Assembly (NCBI RefSeq): GCF_024169245.1
Contig: NZ_JALJWP010000001.1
Coordinates: 5,209,501-5,273,500, forward strand
Direction: 5' to 3'
DNA from: Pseudomonas koreensis
Lineage (GTDB): Bacteria > Pseudomonadota > Gammaproteobacteria > Pseudomonadales > Pseudomonadaceae
DNA: 64,000 nt
Shown: piece after piece, positions 25,394-34,571 of the stretch
Numbering within the stretch: position 1 is the first letter of the stretch
Layout: the number at the start of each line of letters is the position of its first letter
The notes under the pieces: model-generated
Seen by the model: only the letters and a program-made list of their open reading frames with translations
Database searches by the model: none
What the model was told of the DNA's origin: nothing
Program-made: the position numbers and the translations under genes

Positions 25394-26509
25394 TTATTTG
25401 CTGTTGTTGCTGTATTCGCTCCAGTTCTTCGCTGCCGAAGCCCCGGTGCCGACAATCGACGCCGACGGCACCAACTGGCTGATGAAACGGTTCCAGCGGG
25501 TGACGTTGGCCGGACCGACGTAGACGACATCCTGCGGCCGCACCTGGAAGTGCGAAGCCAGCGCCATGGCGGTCGGCGATTCGGCTTCGAGCTGGTAGAT
25601 CTTGGCGGGCTCGACGTCGAGATTTTCCACCCCGCGAATCACGTACACCGCGTTGCCATTCGAGCTGGTCTGGCTCAGGCCACCGACCGAACCGAGCACG
25701 TCGGAAAGGTTCATGGTCGCGGTCTTAAAGCTCAGCGCGCGTGGCTGGTTGACCTCGCCCATGACGTAGATGCGCTTGTTGTCGTTGTACGGCAGGTACA
25801 GCTGATCGCCGCCCTTGAGGTAGACGTTCTGCAGTTCGGAATCCTGCTGATTGAGCGAGTCGAGATTGAGCGGATAGACCCGCCCGTTGCGCGTCAGCAA
25901 CAGCCCGGACAGGTCGGCATTGTTGGTGTCGATGCCGGCGGAACCGAGGGCCTCGACCACGCTCAGCGGATTGGTCGAAATCGCTTGCGGGCCGGCCTTC
26001 GTTACCGCGCCGGTGACCACGACTTTCTGGCTGGCGAAACGCAACACCGCGACATCCACCTGCGGCTCGGCGATGAATGCCGACAAGCGTTGTTCGATGT
26101 CCGCGCGCAGTTGCTGGATGGTCCGGCCGGCGGCCTGGACTTCCTTGATGAACGGGTAATACAGCGTGCCATCGGAGCGCACCAGACGGCCGTTGGCATC
26201 GATCTGTTGTTGCGCGCCAGAGGGCGCGGTCAGCTCCGGGTGATCCCAGACGGTGATGTACAGCACGTCATTGTTGCCGATGCGATATTCCGCTGGCGTC
26301 ACCAGCAGCTCCGGCGGCAGCGACTCACGCTTTTGCGTGGCGCGGTTCATGGCGATCAGCTTGGGGGTGATCGGAATCAGCTCGACCCGACTGCTTTCGC
26401 TGGCGCCCTGACGAGTGATATCGCTGGTGCTCAGGTACTGGCCGGGGGAAAACATGCAACCTTGCAAAGCGAGACTTGCCAACATTAAAAAATAAACACT
26501 ACGAGTCAT
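25394..26509 (-). CDS. wza: Wza-type polysaccharide export lipoprotein
   Basis: Outer-membrane channel of Wzx/Wzy-dependent EPS export. 371 residues with lipobox LQGC (Cys18). The poly_export domain (YRIGNNDVLYITVWDHPELTAP, LVRSDGTLYYPFIKEVQAAGRT) is followed by SLBB domains (VVVTGAVTKAGPQAISTNPLSVVEALGSAGI and IYVMGEVNQPRALSF) and a C-terminal amphipathic stretch. It partners Wzc (36819-39041). It heads the wza-yjbF-yjbG-yjbH operon and lies after a terminator-like attenuator that separates it from yjbE. Confidence 0.94.
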   Translation of the reverse strand: MTRSVYFLMLASLALQGCMFSPGQYLSTSDITRQGASESSRVELIPITPKLIAMNRATQKRESLPPELLVTPAEYRIGNNDVLYITVWDHPELTAPSGAQQQIDANGRLVRSDGTLYYPFIKEVQAAGRTIQQLRADIEQRLSAFIAEPQVDVAVLRFASQKVVVTGAVTKAGPQAISTNPLSVVEALGSAGIDTNNADLSGLLLTRNGRVYPLNLDSLNQQDSELQNVYLKGGDQLYLPYNDNKRIYVMGEVNQPRALSFKTATMNLSDVLGSVGGLSQTSSNGNAVYVIRGVENLDVEPAKIYQLEAESPTAMALASHFQVRPQDVVYVGPANVTRWNRFISQLVPSASIVGTGASAAKNWSEYSNNSK

Positions 26510-26538
26510 AATGGCACTACGCTATTCAAGGGCGAATC

Positions 26539-26575
26539 CAAAAAACAAAGTCACCCGACTTGCGTCGGGCGACTC
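26539..26575 (-). terminator. Terminator/attenuator between yjbE and wza
   Basis: On the minus strand GTCGCCCGAC-GCAA-GTCGGGTGAC followed by TTTGTTTTTT. It stands 26 bases after the yjbE stop and about 30 bases before the wza start. Readthrough would let yjbE be made at higher levels than the export proteins. Confidence 0.85.
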
Positions 26576-26600
26576 TGTACTGCACTAACAAATGTTCCTG

Positions 26601-26837
26601 TTAGTTATGCGTGCCGGTTGTACCGGTGGTACCTGTCGTACCGGTGGTACCGCCGTTGGCACTACCGCCGCTGTTGGACGCCGCTACAGCACTGGCAACC
26701 ATTGCAGTACTGGCTGCGGGCGCTTGCGAAGCCGCCACACTGCCACCTACATTGGTTACCGCTGTCAACGGCGCTTCAGCTGCGGCAGCCCAGTTGCTCA
26801 ACATCGTCAACAGGGCAACTGCCATCACTTTTTTCAT
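26601..26837 (-). CDS. yjbE: YjbE-like small exported Thr/Gly/Ala-rich protein
   Basis: 78 residues starting at ATG 26837 after AAGGAGTT. Signal peptide MKKVMAVALLTMLSNWAAAA, then an Ala/Ser/Val-rich body ending in a tandem GTTGTTGTTGTTGTHN tail encoded by an 18-base repeat. Length, order before the other yjb genes and the Thr/Gly tail match E. coli YjbE as I recall it. It is the first gene of the yjbE-wza-yjbFGH group but is cut off from it by the terminator at 26539-26575. Function unknown even in E. coli; a secreted polymer-associated role is inferred. Confidence 0.75.
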   Translation of the reverse strand: MKKVMAVALLTMLSNWAAAAEAPLTAVTNVGGSVAASQAPAASTAMVASAVAASNSGGSANGGTTGTTGTTGTTGTHN

Positions 26838-27068
26838 AACAACTCCTTTCTAACATTCGAACTGTTAAAAAACAGATCTGTGTCAGAGCTGGTAGCTTTC
26901 AAGTCCGCAAAGAGCGCGAACAAGATCCGTTGTTCTTTCACAGCCATACGCAACTGCTAAAAGTCGAACGGCAGGTTTATATCTACGGACTTGCAAAAGG
27001 CATTGCCAGTGTAATTTCCCGACGTTATCTAACAACCTGACTGAAACTAACATCGGACTAAATGGCCA

Positions 27069-28085
27069 TCATCGCGAATAGCCGTTGGGATGATTCGATT
27101 GCCAGCGCCAAGTGTCGGCAACCATGTCCTGCAAGTTGCGCGTGGCTTTCCAGCCGAGCTCTTTCGCCGCTTTCGAAGCATCGGCAAAACTCTCGGCAAT
27201 ATCACCGGCGCGACGCGGCATCATCCGGTACGGCACCGGCCGCCCGCAGGCCTGTTCGAACGCGTGCAGCACTTGCAGCACGCTGTAGCCATCGCCGGTG
27301 CCGAGGTTCCAGGTGTGAATGCCGGTGCGTTCGCTGATCGACTGCAACGCCTTCAAGTGTCCGTCCGCCAGATCGACGACATGGATGTAATCGCGCACGC
27401 CGGTGCCATCGGCTGTCGGGTAATCGTTACCGAAAATCGACAGCTCGCGCAGGCTGCCGACCGCAACCTGGCTGATATAAGGCACCAGATTGTTCGGAAT
27501 GCCGTTGGGGTCTTCGCCCATGTGCCCACTGGCGTGGGCGCCGATCGGGTTGAAGTAGCGCAGCAGTGCGATGCTCCAGCGCGGCTCGGCGAGGCTCAGG
27601 TCGCGCAGCACGTTCTCGACGATCAGCTTGGACTGGCCGTAGGGATTGGTCGGATTGCCCGTGGGAAAATCCTCGCGAATCGGCATTTCCTCAGGTTCGC
27701 CGTACACCGTCGCCGAGGAACTGAACACCAGTCGAAACACCCCCGCCGCCGCCATTGCCTGACACAGAGTGATGCTGCCGCCGACGTTGGTTTCGTAGTA
27801 TTCGAGCGGTTTGCGCACACTCTCGCCCACGGCTTTGAGCCCGGCGAAATGCAGCACGGCGTCGATCTGATGTTCGCGAAAGATACGATCCAGCAACGTG
27901 CGATCGCAGACATCGCCGCGAATCATCCACGCACTTTTGCCGCAGATGGCTTCAACGGCGTGAAGTGCCGCATCGCTGCTGTTACAAAGATTATCCAGAA
28001 CGACAACTTCATAACCTGCTTCAAGCAATGCAAGTGTGGTATGCGAGCCGATATAGCCGGCGCCACCCGTTACCAGAATCTTCAT
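27069..28085 (-). CDS. galE: UDP-glucose 4-epimerase GalE
   Basis: Interconverts UDP-glucose and UDP-galactose with bound NAD. From ATG 28085 it has 338 residues; ATG 28100 would add five. Rossmann motif TGGAGYIGSHT at residues 7-17, VLDNLCNSS, FAGLKAVGES, catalytic Ser in FSSSATVYGEP near 120, YGQSK (Tyr and Lys) near 147, and RYFNPIGAHASGHMGEDPNGIPNNLVPYI are all intact. In the EPS locus it supplies UDP-galactose to go with the glucose primer. Divergent from galU. Confidence 0.95.
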   Translation of the reverse strand: MKILVTGGAGYIGSHTTLALLEAGYEVVVLDNLCNSSDAALHAVEAICGKSAWMIRGDVCDRTLLDRIFREHQIDAVLHFAGLKAVGESVRKPLEYYETNVGGSITLCQAMAAAGVFRLVFSSSATVYGEPEEMPIREDFPTGNPTNPYGQSKLIVENVLRDLSLAEPRWSIALLRYFNPIGAHASGHMGEDPNGIPNNLVPYISQVAVGSLRELSIFGNDYPTADGTGVRDYIHVVDLADGHLKALQSISERTGIHTWNLGTGDGYSVLQVLHAFEQACGRPVPYRMMPRRAGDIAESFADASKAAKELGWKATRNLQDMVADTWRWQSNHPNGYSR

Positions 28086-28471
28086 AGCGCGATCCGTCAT
28101 TGAATAAATACCCGGTAGCGTGTCAAGCCTTGACGAGTGGATATGCGGAGCAATTCACACAAACAAGGCGACAACCACCACAATCAAATTTAGTTCAACC
28201 ACTGGCAATAATTATTTTTGCCGGTCAAACTATCTTCAGGTACTTATTAGCACTCCCTGCGCATTTACCACTATCAACAGATACCGACTAAAAATAACTT
28301 ATAACGAAGTAGTCGACATCTCATAACATTGCCGCCTTTTAACCGCGCAACTAATTGCCATCTACAACCTGACTCGGGTATTAAAGTAAGCCTTCAATAA
28401 TCATTGAAACTTGCCGCCATGCTCTGGTGCGCAACCGTCGCCTGTGTTCCATGACTGTCCAGGATACTTTT
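28086..28471. promoter_or_regulatory. 386-bp AT-rich divergent promoter region galE/galU
   Basis: Both genes start outward from this gap, so it must hold both promoters. It is far richer in A/T than the flanks and contains the palindrome GGCAA-TAATTATTT-TTGCC near 28203-28221. I see no gene in it. No -35/-10 pair is clear enough to place. Confidence 0.5.
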
Positions 28472-29305
28472 ATGATTCGTAAATGTTTGTTCCCCGCTGC
28501 CGGCTACGGCACGCGTTTCTTGCCGGCGACCAAAGCCATGCCGAAAGAGATGCTGCCGATCGTCAACAAGCCGTTGATCGAATACGCCGTTGAAGAAGCA
28601 CGAGACGCCGGTCTGCAACACATGGCCATCGTCACCGGCCGGGGCAAACGCGCGCTGGAAGACCACTTCGACATCAGCTACGAACTCGAGCACCAGATAC
28701 GCGGCACGGAGAAAGAGAAATTCCTTGCCGGCACCCGCGAGCTGATCGACACCTGCACCTTCTCTTACACCCGTCAGGTGGAAATGAAAGGCCTGGGCCA
28801 CGCGATTCTCAGCGGTCGCCCATTGATCGGCGACGAGCCGTTTGCCGTGGTGCTGGCCGACGACCTGTGCCTGAACCTCGAAGGCGACGGCGTGCTGTCG
28901 CAGATGATCGAGCTGTACAAGAAGTTTCGATGCTCGATCGTCGCTATCCAGGAAGTGCCCGCCGATCAGACTCACAAGTACGGAGTGATCGCCGGCGAGC
29001 TGATTTCCGAAGGCATCTACCGGGTCAACAACATGGTGGAAAAACCGGCACCGCAGGACGCGCCGTCGAACCTGGCGATCATTGGGCGCTACATCCTTAC
29101 GCCGGACATCTTCGACCTGATCGCCGACACCGAACCGGGCAAGGGCGGCGAAATCCAGATCACCGACGCCTTGATGAAACAGGCACAGAACGGCTGCGTG
29201 CTGGCTTACAAATTCAAAGGCCTGCGCTTCGATTGCGGCGACGCCGAGGGTTATCTGCAAGCGACCAACTTCTGCTACGACAACGTGTACCTCAAGGGCC
29301 GCTGA
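28472..29305 (+). CDS. galU: UTP-glucose-1-phosphate uridylyltransferase GalU
   Basis: Makes UDP-glucose, donor for the priming transferase and substrate of GalE. It has 277 residues from ATG 28472 (AGGATA upstream). Nucleotidyltransferase signature PAAGYGTRFLPATKAMPKEMLP at residues 8-29, VTGRGKRALEDHFD, QVEMKGLGHAI, VVLADDLCL (metal-binding Asp), GVIAGELI, and KGLRFDCGDAEGYLQA are intact. It forms a probable operon with the phosphohexomutase-fragment gene 32 bp downstream. Confidence 0.95.
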   Translation: MIRKCLFPAAGYGTRFLPATKAMPKEMLPIVNKPLIEYAVEEARDAGLQHMAIVTGRGKRALEDHFDISYELEHQIRGTEKEKFLAGTRELIDTCTFSYTRQVEMKGLGHAILSGRPLIGDEPFAVVLADDLCLNLEGDGVLSQMIELYKKFRCSIVAIQEVPADQTHKYGVIAGELISEGIYRVNNMVEKPAPQDAPSNLAIIGRYILTPDIFDLIADTEPGKGGEIQITDALMKQAQNGCVLAYKFKGLRFDCGDAEGYLQATNFCYDNVYLKGR

Positions 29306-29336
29306 GACGGCTCCCCACCACCAGAGGCAGGCAACC

Positions 29337-29747
29337 ATGAACATTGCACAACATTCGACAGAGATTGAACGTGAGGTGGGCAACCTCGGGGTGATGAGCT
29401 GGTTGTCGCGCCATCAACCGCTGCCCAGCGCCAACGAAACCTGGCTGGGCACGATTCTGCTGGTGGAGCGGATCGGTGTGTTTCCTGCGTCCGGCGATAT
29501 CCGCCGGCCGATGCGCGATCCCTATCCGCTGCTAGCGCACCTGAAGGCGCTGTATGGCGAACAGGCGCTGGAAATGGATGACCGCGATGGCCTGAAAGTG
29601 ATCTTCAGCGACTGGCGCTTTCGCGTGCGCATCTGCTGCAACGACCCGGCGATCATCATTAATGTGGAGACACGTTGTGATGCGCGGTTGATGCCGCAGA
29701 AGCTCACCGAATTGCTCGATCAGGTCGACGCCTACACACAGAACTGA
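29337..29747 (+). CDS. Stand-alone C-terminal domain of a phosphomannomutase/phosphoglucomutase-like protein
   Basis: 136 residues from ATG 29337 (GAGGCAGG upstream). Residues about 60-133 ([19 protein letters not shown], then [30 protein letters not shown]) follow domain 4 of ManB/CpsG-type phosphohexomutases, where the matching part reads FADWRFNLRSSNTEP..LNVESR. The phosphate-binding loop RxSNTEP is changed to RICCNDP, and domains 1-3 with the active-site Ser are absent. So it cannot be a mutase alone. It directly follows galU by 31 bp and is likely co-transcribed. A regulatory or scaffold role, or a stabilised remnant, are both possible. Confidence 0.75.
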   Translation: MNIAQHSTEIEREVGNLGVMSWLSRHQPLPSANETWLGTILLVERIGVFPASGDIRRPMRDPYPLLAHLKALYGEQALEMDDRDGLKVIFSDWRFRVRICCNDPAIIINVETRCDARLMPQKLTELLDQVDAYTQN

Positions 29748-29853
29748 TCGTTCCCACGCTCTGCGTGGGAATGCCGCCCGGGACGCTCCGCGTCCCTTCG
29801 CCGGGTGACGCAGAGCGTCACAGGATGCGTTCCCACGCAGAGCGTGGGAACGA
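29748..29853. repeat. Inverted pair of family C intergenic repeat
   Basis: Arms TCGTTCCCACGCTCTGCGTG and its complement, with a second internal pair (GGGACGCTCCGCGTCCC and GACGCAGAGCGTC). The same element is at 49769-49875. It abuts the 29337 gene's stop and the SGNH hydrolase stop. Confidence 0.9.
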
Positions 29854-30984
29854 TCATCGTGAAGCCGCGTCGCATGGATCTTTTTTACCCATGATCCAGC
29901 CATAAAAATAATCGGCAATCACCCTCCCGCCCGTGGCCGGCAGAGGATGAATTCTGTCCGGGCCGATCATCGCGGCAGCGTAGCGTTTGACGTCGGGGCC
30001 GAATGCGCATTGCAGGTTGGCGAACCCGAAATGCTGTTCACGCGCCCAAGGCTCGAGGACCTGCACATAGGCCGACATCGGGTAGGCGCTGGAACGCGTG
30101 GTGTCCTGGCGCATGATCAGGTTGATGCTCGCCGCCGGCTGAATCTCGCGCAGCATACCCACCAGGCCCTGAACATTCTGCAGATACTGCGCAGGCTTGA
30201 CGCCAAAGCCCTGATCGTTGCCGCCGAGCATGATCAGGTAAACGTCGGCCGGAATCTTCGACACCACGGCTTTCCATTGCGTCTGCCACTGCGGATCGGC
30301 GTGATAGAAATCGGCCGATGCCGCACCTGATGCCGCCAGTTTCGACACCCGCACGCCCTTTTGCTCGTTGCCCAGCCACAGCCCGAACAGCGTCGGCGCG
30401 CCTTTCACCACTTCCAGTTTGAATGACCAGTCTGCGGCTGATGGAGCGCCGGGTAGCGCGACTTCCTGAACGCCCGAGCCTGCGAGCTGCAACGGTTGCC
30501 AGTCTTGCGCGGGCGACCAGCGATAGCGCAGCTCGCCGGATTCGCCGTTGCCGAGATATAACAGTTTCGCCTGAGTCACCGCGGTATCGATGCGCGGCGA
30601 AGGGTTGGCATCCACTTGCAACCAGGCACCCGGTTTACCGGTGATCGTGCGGCTGTCCGGGCTGGCCTGGCCCAGATCGGAAACCTTCCAGTCGCCGCCG
30701 AAGTATTTGTCGCTGCTGCGGGTGTATTTGAAATGCGTGCCGCCCAGCGCCGCGCCGTGGTTGAAACCGACATAACCGGGGCCAGCGAAACCCACCTCGG
30801 CGGCCACTCGCTGCACCAGTTTGTTCAGATAGAAGTCCTGCCCGGCGGTGTAGCTGTCACCGATTACCGAAACGGCCAGCACCCTGCCGGCCTTGCCATC
30901 GCGCCACTGCGTAAAACGTTCGCGGGCATCCTCTACCGTGATGGCCGAGGTGGCGACTGGTTGAGGGGCGTCTACTGGCATCAT
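29854..30984 (-). CDS. SGNH/GDSL-family hydrolase or O-acyltransferase-like esterase
   Basis: 376 residues from ATG 30984 (AAGGAAAT upstream). Block I is [19 protein letters not shown] (nucleophile Ser) near residue 41, block III is [12 protein letters not shown], and block V is [13 protein letters not shown] with Asp and His of the triad. No signal peptide is seen, so it may be cytosolic or use another route. It lies in the EPS locus beside an acyltransferase 3 gene, so adding or removing acyl groups on the polymer or its precursors is the likely job. It has its own strand run before the acyltransferase after a repeat-rich gap. Confidence 0.82.
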   Translation of the reverse strand: MMPVDAPQPVATSAITVEDARERFTQWRDGKAGRVLAVSVIGDSYTAGQDFYLNKLVQRVAAEVGFAGPGYVGFNHGAALGGTHFKYTRSSDKYFGGDWKVSDLGQASPDSRTITGKPGAWLQVDANPSPRIDTAVTQAKLLYLGNGESGELRYRWSPAQDWQPLQLAGSGVQEVALPGAPSAADWSFKLEVVKGAPTLFGLWLGNEQKGVRVSKLAASGAASADFYHADPQWQTQWKAVVSKIPADVYLIMLGGNDQGFGVKPAQYLQNVQGLVGMLREIQPAASINLIMRQDTTRSSAYPMSAYVQVLEPWAREQHFGFANLQCAFGPDVKRYAAAMIGPDRIHPLPATGGRVIADYFYGWIMGKKDPCDAASR

Positions 30985-31011
30985 TCAATATTTCCTTTGT
31001 CCGGGATGGCC

Positions 31012-31037
31012 CTTTCGCGAGCAGGCTCGCTCCCACA
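31012..31037. repeat. Single arm of family B intergenic repeat
   Basis: TTTCGCGAGCAGGCTCGCTC onward; no partner arm nearby. Lies just upstream of the SGNH hydrolase gene. Confidence 0.7.
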
Positions 31038-31062
31038 GGGATGTGTGACTTGCACGGATCCA

Positions 31063-31190
31063 CTGTAGGAGCTGACGAGTGAAACGAGGCTGCGATCTTT
31101 TGATCTTCGCAAGCCACGACAAAAGATCAAAAGATCAAAAGATCAAAAGATCAAAAGATCGCAGCCTCGTTGCACTCGTCAGCTCCTACA
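31063..31190. repeat. Variant family A inverted pair with five tandem AAAAGATC octamers
   Basis: Outer arms GTAGGAGCTGACGAGTGAAA and their complement. Between them, 31121-31160 is AAAAGATC repeated exactly five times. The octamer is the arm's own end (reverse complement GATCTTTT), so it looks like slippage expansion of the repeat arm. Confidence 0.9.
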
Positions 31191-32232
31191 GGGAGGATTG
31201 CGTGTGTACCACGGGGGTGACGGGCACCAACGGCTTCTTCGCCGCGCGCTCGCCAAGGAACAATACGGAAGTGAAGTTAAAACGGCTGAACACCATCGCC
31301 AACAGCACCGGTCCGAGTAATCCACAACTCAGACCACCGAGCACCAGCAAGCTCTCATCCTTCACGCCCAGGCGCCCCAACGCAAACCTGGAGGTCGCCG
31401 CGAACAGCACATGAAACAGGAAAATCGCATAGGAATACCCGCCCAGCCAGGTCAGCGCTTTCGAGCGCATGTCACTCGACAGCAACGCAATGCAAGACAC
31501 ACAGCCCACCGTCAAACCGATCACACTGCGACGATCGACAATCAGCTCACGATCGATCGCTGCGACATACAGCAACGTCAGCGAAATCAGCACAAACAGC
31601 AGCGGCCCGATTACCTTGAAGCGCTGCTTCAAAACATCGACATTTTCCTGGCCAATCATCCCCGCGACAAAAAACGGCAGAAGATAAATCGCGCCGTTGA
31701 TACCGAACGCATCCAGCGGCAACGGCGGCAACAGGAACAACACCGCGGCAACCGCAAACAACCCATATAACCGCGTCGCCGAACGCAGCAGGCCGCGCCA
31801 TTCCAGCAAGCCAACGAAGATGAAAATGCTGAACACCGCCTGCAAAAACCAGAAGTGATTGATCGGCACCCAGAACGACAACAGCGCATCGATTACGCCG
31901 ACGTCCTTGTTCACCCCCGGCCCCACCGCTTGCAGCACCGAGAACGGCACGCCGACGCAGAACAGCGGCACGATCAGCCGGCGCACCTTGCCGGCAAAGA
32001 ACGCGGAAAAGTCATTGTCGCGAATCTTGTAGATCGAATAGATGTAGCCGGAGATAAAGGTGAACAGCGGCATGCGCACGTACACCATCGAATCGGCGAT
32101 GACCCGGAACGGCGAGCCGATATCGATTTTCAAACCCCCGCCCAGCGGGCCGATGACGTGATAGAGCACCAGCAGCAGGCACGCCAGGCCGCGCAGGGTT
32201 TCGATCTCCAGGGATTTTTTCTTGCTCGACAT
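31186..32232 (-). CDS. Acyltransferase 3 family (OafA/WecH-like) membrane protein
   Basis: 348 residues, about ten transmembrane helices. It opens with SLEIETLRGLACLLLVLYHVIG, the family's signature His in helix 1, followed by RMPLFTFISGYIYSI with the conserved Arg. Such enzymes O-acetylate or succinylate surface sugars. The C-terminus has little beyond the last helix. It lies 12 bp after the polymerase-like gene in the same operon, so it probably acylates EPS repeat units. Confidence 0.9.
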   Translation of the reverse strand: MSSKKKSLEIETLRGLACLLLVLYHVIGPLGGGLKIDIGSPFRVIADSMVYVRMPLFTFISGYIYSIYKIRDNDFSAFFAGKVRRLIVPLFCVGVPFSVLQAVGPGVNKDVGVIDALLSFWVPINHFWFLQAVFSIFIFVGLLEWRGLLRSATRLYGLFAVAAVLFLLPPLPLDAFGINGAIYLLPFFVAGMIGQENVDVLKQRFKVIGPLLFVLISLTLLYVAAIDRELIVDRRSVIGLTVGCVSCIALLSSDMRSKALTWLGGYSYAIFLFHVLFAATSRFALGRLGVKDESLLVLGGLSCGLLGPVLLAMVFSRFNFTSVLFLGERAAKKPLVPVTPVVHTQSSL

Positions 32233-32244
32233 AGAGCACCTGCC

Positions 32245-33348
32245 TTAAGTGAGAATTCTTGATTCGACCTGCACCGGTTTGTTCGCGCGCAGCATCAACC
32301 CCAGGCCGACGAACAGTACCGGCACCACCATCGAGAAATGTCGGGCGAAGGAGCCGAAGTCCGGCTCGAACAAGCCTTGCACCAACAGGAATGCCAGCGG
32401 AATCGCGATCAGCTCCTTGGGTTTGGTCTGGATCGGCGCGCCCTTGTAGTCGGTCGAAGTGATGACTTTGAACAGCAGCAGCGCGGTCATGATCATCAGC
32501 GCAACGAAGATCACCTGCCCCGGTCCGGACAGCAGAATCAGCTCCACCGGGAATGACAGGCGGAAGAAAATGATCATCGAGTCCAGCGCCTGGGAAACGA
32601 AGTCGCTGCCGCTGAGCCACGAGACGATCAGCGACTTCGAGCCCTCCTCGCCCGCTGTGCGCAACTCGTTGTTGCTCGCACGGATCGATGAAACCGGAAA
32701 ACCCAGCGCCAGCTGAATCGCCATGGCCACCGCCAGATAAAACAGGAACAGCATCAGAAAGAAGGTGAAGCGCGAGACGTACTTTTTCATCACGCAGACG
32801 CCGACCCACGACAGCGAAAACAGAATCCAGTACGGCCGGATCAGCACGCCGTAGATCACCGCCGAGAGAAAAAACCCGCCGCGATATTTGCGCGTCAACG
32901 CGCTGAGCAGAATGCTCAGCACCGCTACCGAGACGATGATTTCCTTGGTCAGGTTCTCGAGGAAAAACGAACGCACGATGCCCCACAGGCACAGGGTGCC
33001 AAAGATCGTCAGCGGCATGCGCCGAAACACCACCACCGGAATTGCGGTGAGGAAAAAATTGCAGAACATGCCGTAGGCCCAGGCATTGGTCAGGTTGATC
33101 CCGGTGGGCCGCAGCAGGAACGCCGAGCACTCGTAGGACGAGCGATCCGGCGAGAACGGGTTCCAGAAATTGCAGTTGTCGGCGCGCGCATACGACGACC
33201 ACAACGTCATCGCATCCGGCCCGGGATCGCGCGGCACCAGCAGCGGCATCGCCACTGACAGGAACAGCCCGGTGAACAGAATCAGAAAGGAAATCGACGA
33301 ATCGAATGTGCGCCCGCGAAATTCGATGCGCGGCAGTTTCAGGCCCAT
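32245..33348 (-). CDS. Wzy-like polysaccharide polymerase (multi-pass membrane protein)
   Basis: 367 residues from ATG 33348 (AAAGG upstream). About ten hydrophobic segments; a large loop near residues 205-230 (SSIRASNNELRTAGEEGSKSL) fits the periplasmic loop of Wzy proteins, which have little sequence conservation. No catalytic motif is visible. Its position next to a flippase, in a locus with wza, wzb and wzc but no other polymerase candidate, is the main evidence. It overlaps the flippase gene by 10 bp. Confidence 0.7.
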   Translation of the reverse strand: MGLKLPRIEFRGRTFDSSISFLILFTGLFLSVAMPLLVPRDPGPDAMTLWSSYARADNCNFWNPFSPDRSSYECSAFLLRPTGINLTNAWAYGMFCNFFLTAIPVVVFRRMPLTIFGTLCLWGIVRSFFLENLTKEIIVSVAVLSILLSALTRKYRGGFFLSAVIYGVLIRPYWILFSLSWVGVCVMKKYVSRFTFFLMLFLFYLAVAMAIQLALGFPVSSIRASNNELRTAGEEGSKSLIVSWLSGSDFVSQALDSMIIFFRLSFPVELILLSGPGQVIFVALMIMTALLLFKVITSTDYKGAPIQTKPKELIAIPLAFLLVQGLFEPDFGSFARHFSMVVPVLFVGLGLMLRANKPVQVESRILT

Positions 33349-34571
33349 GACAACGCAGCCTTTTTCGCGCCGGTGACGCGGGTCAATAACGCGATCACGC
33401 CAAGCTGCACGACGATGGCGAAAACGTTGCCCCATGCTGCGCCATAGATCGAGTAATGCTCGATCAGCACATAGCTGACCGGTACGGAAATCAGCAGACA
33501 GATCGCCGCGCTGGCCAGCGACACCCGGCTGTTTTTCGAGGCAATCAAACCGCCCCAGACGATGTCGCCAATCGCCCGCAAGGCGAAGGAGAAAATCAGC
33601 ACCGCGAGGAGCGCGTTATCCGGACGCGGCACGCTGGCGGCGACGTAATTGAGCAGCAGATTGAAAAACACATAGATCGCCACGGCGACAACCGCGGAGA
33701 CCGCGAGGGAACGCATCACCCATTTGTTGACGAACAGTTGCCTGACCGTGAACGCCTGTTGATCGGCCTGAAAACGCTTGGCCAGCACCGGAATGCCGAC
33801 CACCGCCACCACCGCATACGACAACGCCTGCAAAGTGTTCGCCGCTGACCAGGCGTACACATATTTACCGAGGCTGGCGTAGGGCTCCAGGTCGATGATC
33901 AGAAAGCGTTCGGCGTACTGACTCAGGGCGATCAGACCGGTGCCGAGATAGAACGGCAACCCGGCCTTCCACACCGTCGCGGTGTCCAGCACCGCTGCCT
34001 CGCGACCCTTGTGCACGTTCACCACGATCAGGTATCCGGCGATGATCACCAGCGCGTTGGCGGCGACCCACAACCACAACACACTGGCGATGCCCGCGAC
34101 CCAGCCGAGCATCATGCCGCCGACCGCCAACACCGCCCACAAGCCAGTCTTGATGAAAAACAGCAAGGCGCCGGCGGTGGCTTTCTGTGCGGAGAACACG
34201 AAGGAATTGATTTCGAACGACAGATGCTCGGTGAGCAAGACCAGGGTCACGCAGAGGACCAGCGTAGCGGTCGCTTCCATCGACTGAAACAGCGAATAGA
34301 TCAGCACGGTCAGCACCGACAACAACAGCCCCACCGCCAGGTACAACAGCAGGACCTTGTCGACCACCCGCCGCGAACTGCCGCCGACGCTGATCAGCCG
34401 GTTGATCTCGGAACTGAAGCCGACGCTGTAGAACTTCGAAGCGATCAGCGAAGCCGCGACCACCACGCCGTAAAAACCCAGCGCCTCGTACCCGAGGTAA
34501 TGGGTGATGGCCAACACCAGCAAGAACTTCGCGCCCAAGGCTCCGCCGCGAAGCAACAGCCGAAATATCAT
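33339..34571 (-). CDS. Wzx-like oligosaccharide flippase (MOP superfamily)
   Basis: 410 residues with about twelve transmembrane helices. It begins MIFRLLLRGGALGAKFLLVL, like the RG.xxx.KF start of O-antigen flippases, and has the mid-protein PFYLGTGLIALSQYAERFLI motif typical of polysaccharide exporters (Polysacc_synt). It would move lipid-linked repeat units across the inner membrane. It overlaps the pyruvyl transferase gene by 4 bp upstream and the polymerase-like gene by 10 bp downstream, confirming a single operon. Confidence 0.85.
   Translation of the reverse strand: MIFRLLLRGGALGAKFLLVLAITHYLGYEALGFYGVVVAASLIASKFYSVGFSSEINRLISVGGSSRRVVDKVLLLYLAVGLLLSVLTVLIYSLFQSMEATATLVLCVTLVLLTEHLSFEINSFVFSAQKATAGALLFFIKTGLWAVLAVGGMMLGWVAGIASVLWLWVAANALVIIAGYLIVVNVHKGREAAVLDTATVWKAGLPFYLGTGLIALSQYAERFLIIDLEPYASLGKYVYAWSAANTLQALSYAVVAVVGIPVLAKRFQADQQAFTVRQLFVNKWVMRSLAVSAVVAVAIYVFFNLLLNYVAASVPRPDNALLAVLIFSFALRAIGDIVWGGLIASKNSRVSLASAAICLLISVPVSYVLIEHYSIYGAAWGNVFAIVVQLGVIALLTRVTGAKKAALSWA

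Noticed and set aside
26991..27009. Sigma-54-like promoter upstream of yjbE (TGGCA..TTGCA)
   Set aside because: The GG to GC spacing is one base too long (11 instead of 10), and sigma-54 spacing is strict.
31063..31190. Possible CRISPR array because of regular short repeats
   Set aside because: The octamers are directly joined without spacers and come from a known intergenic repeat arm; no cas gene is present.
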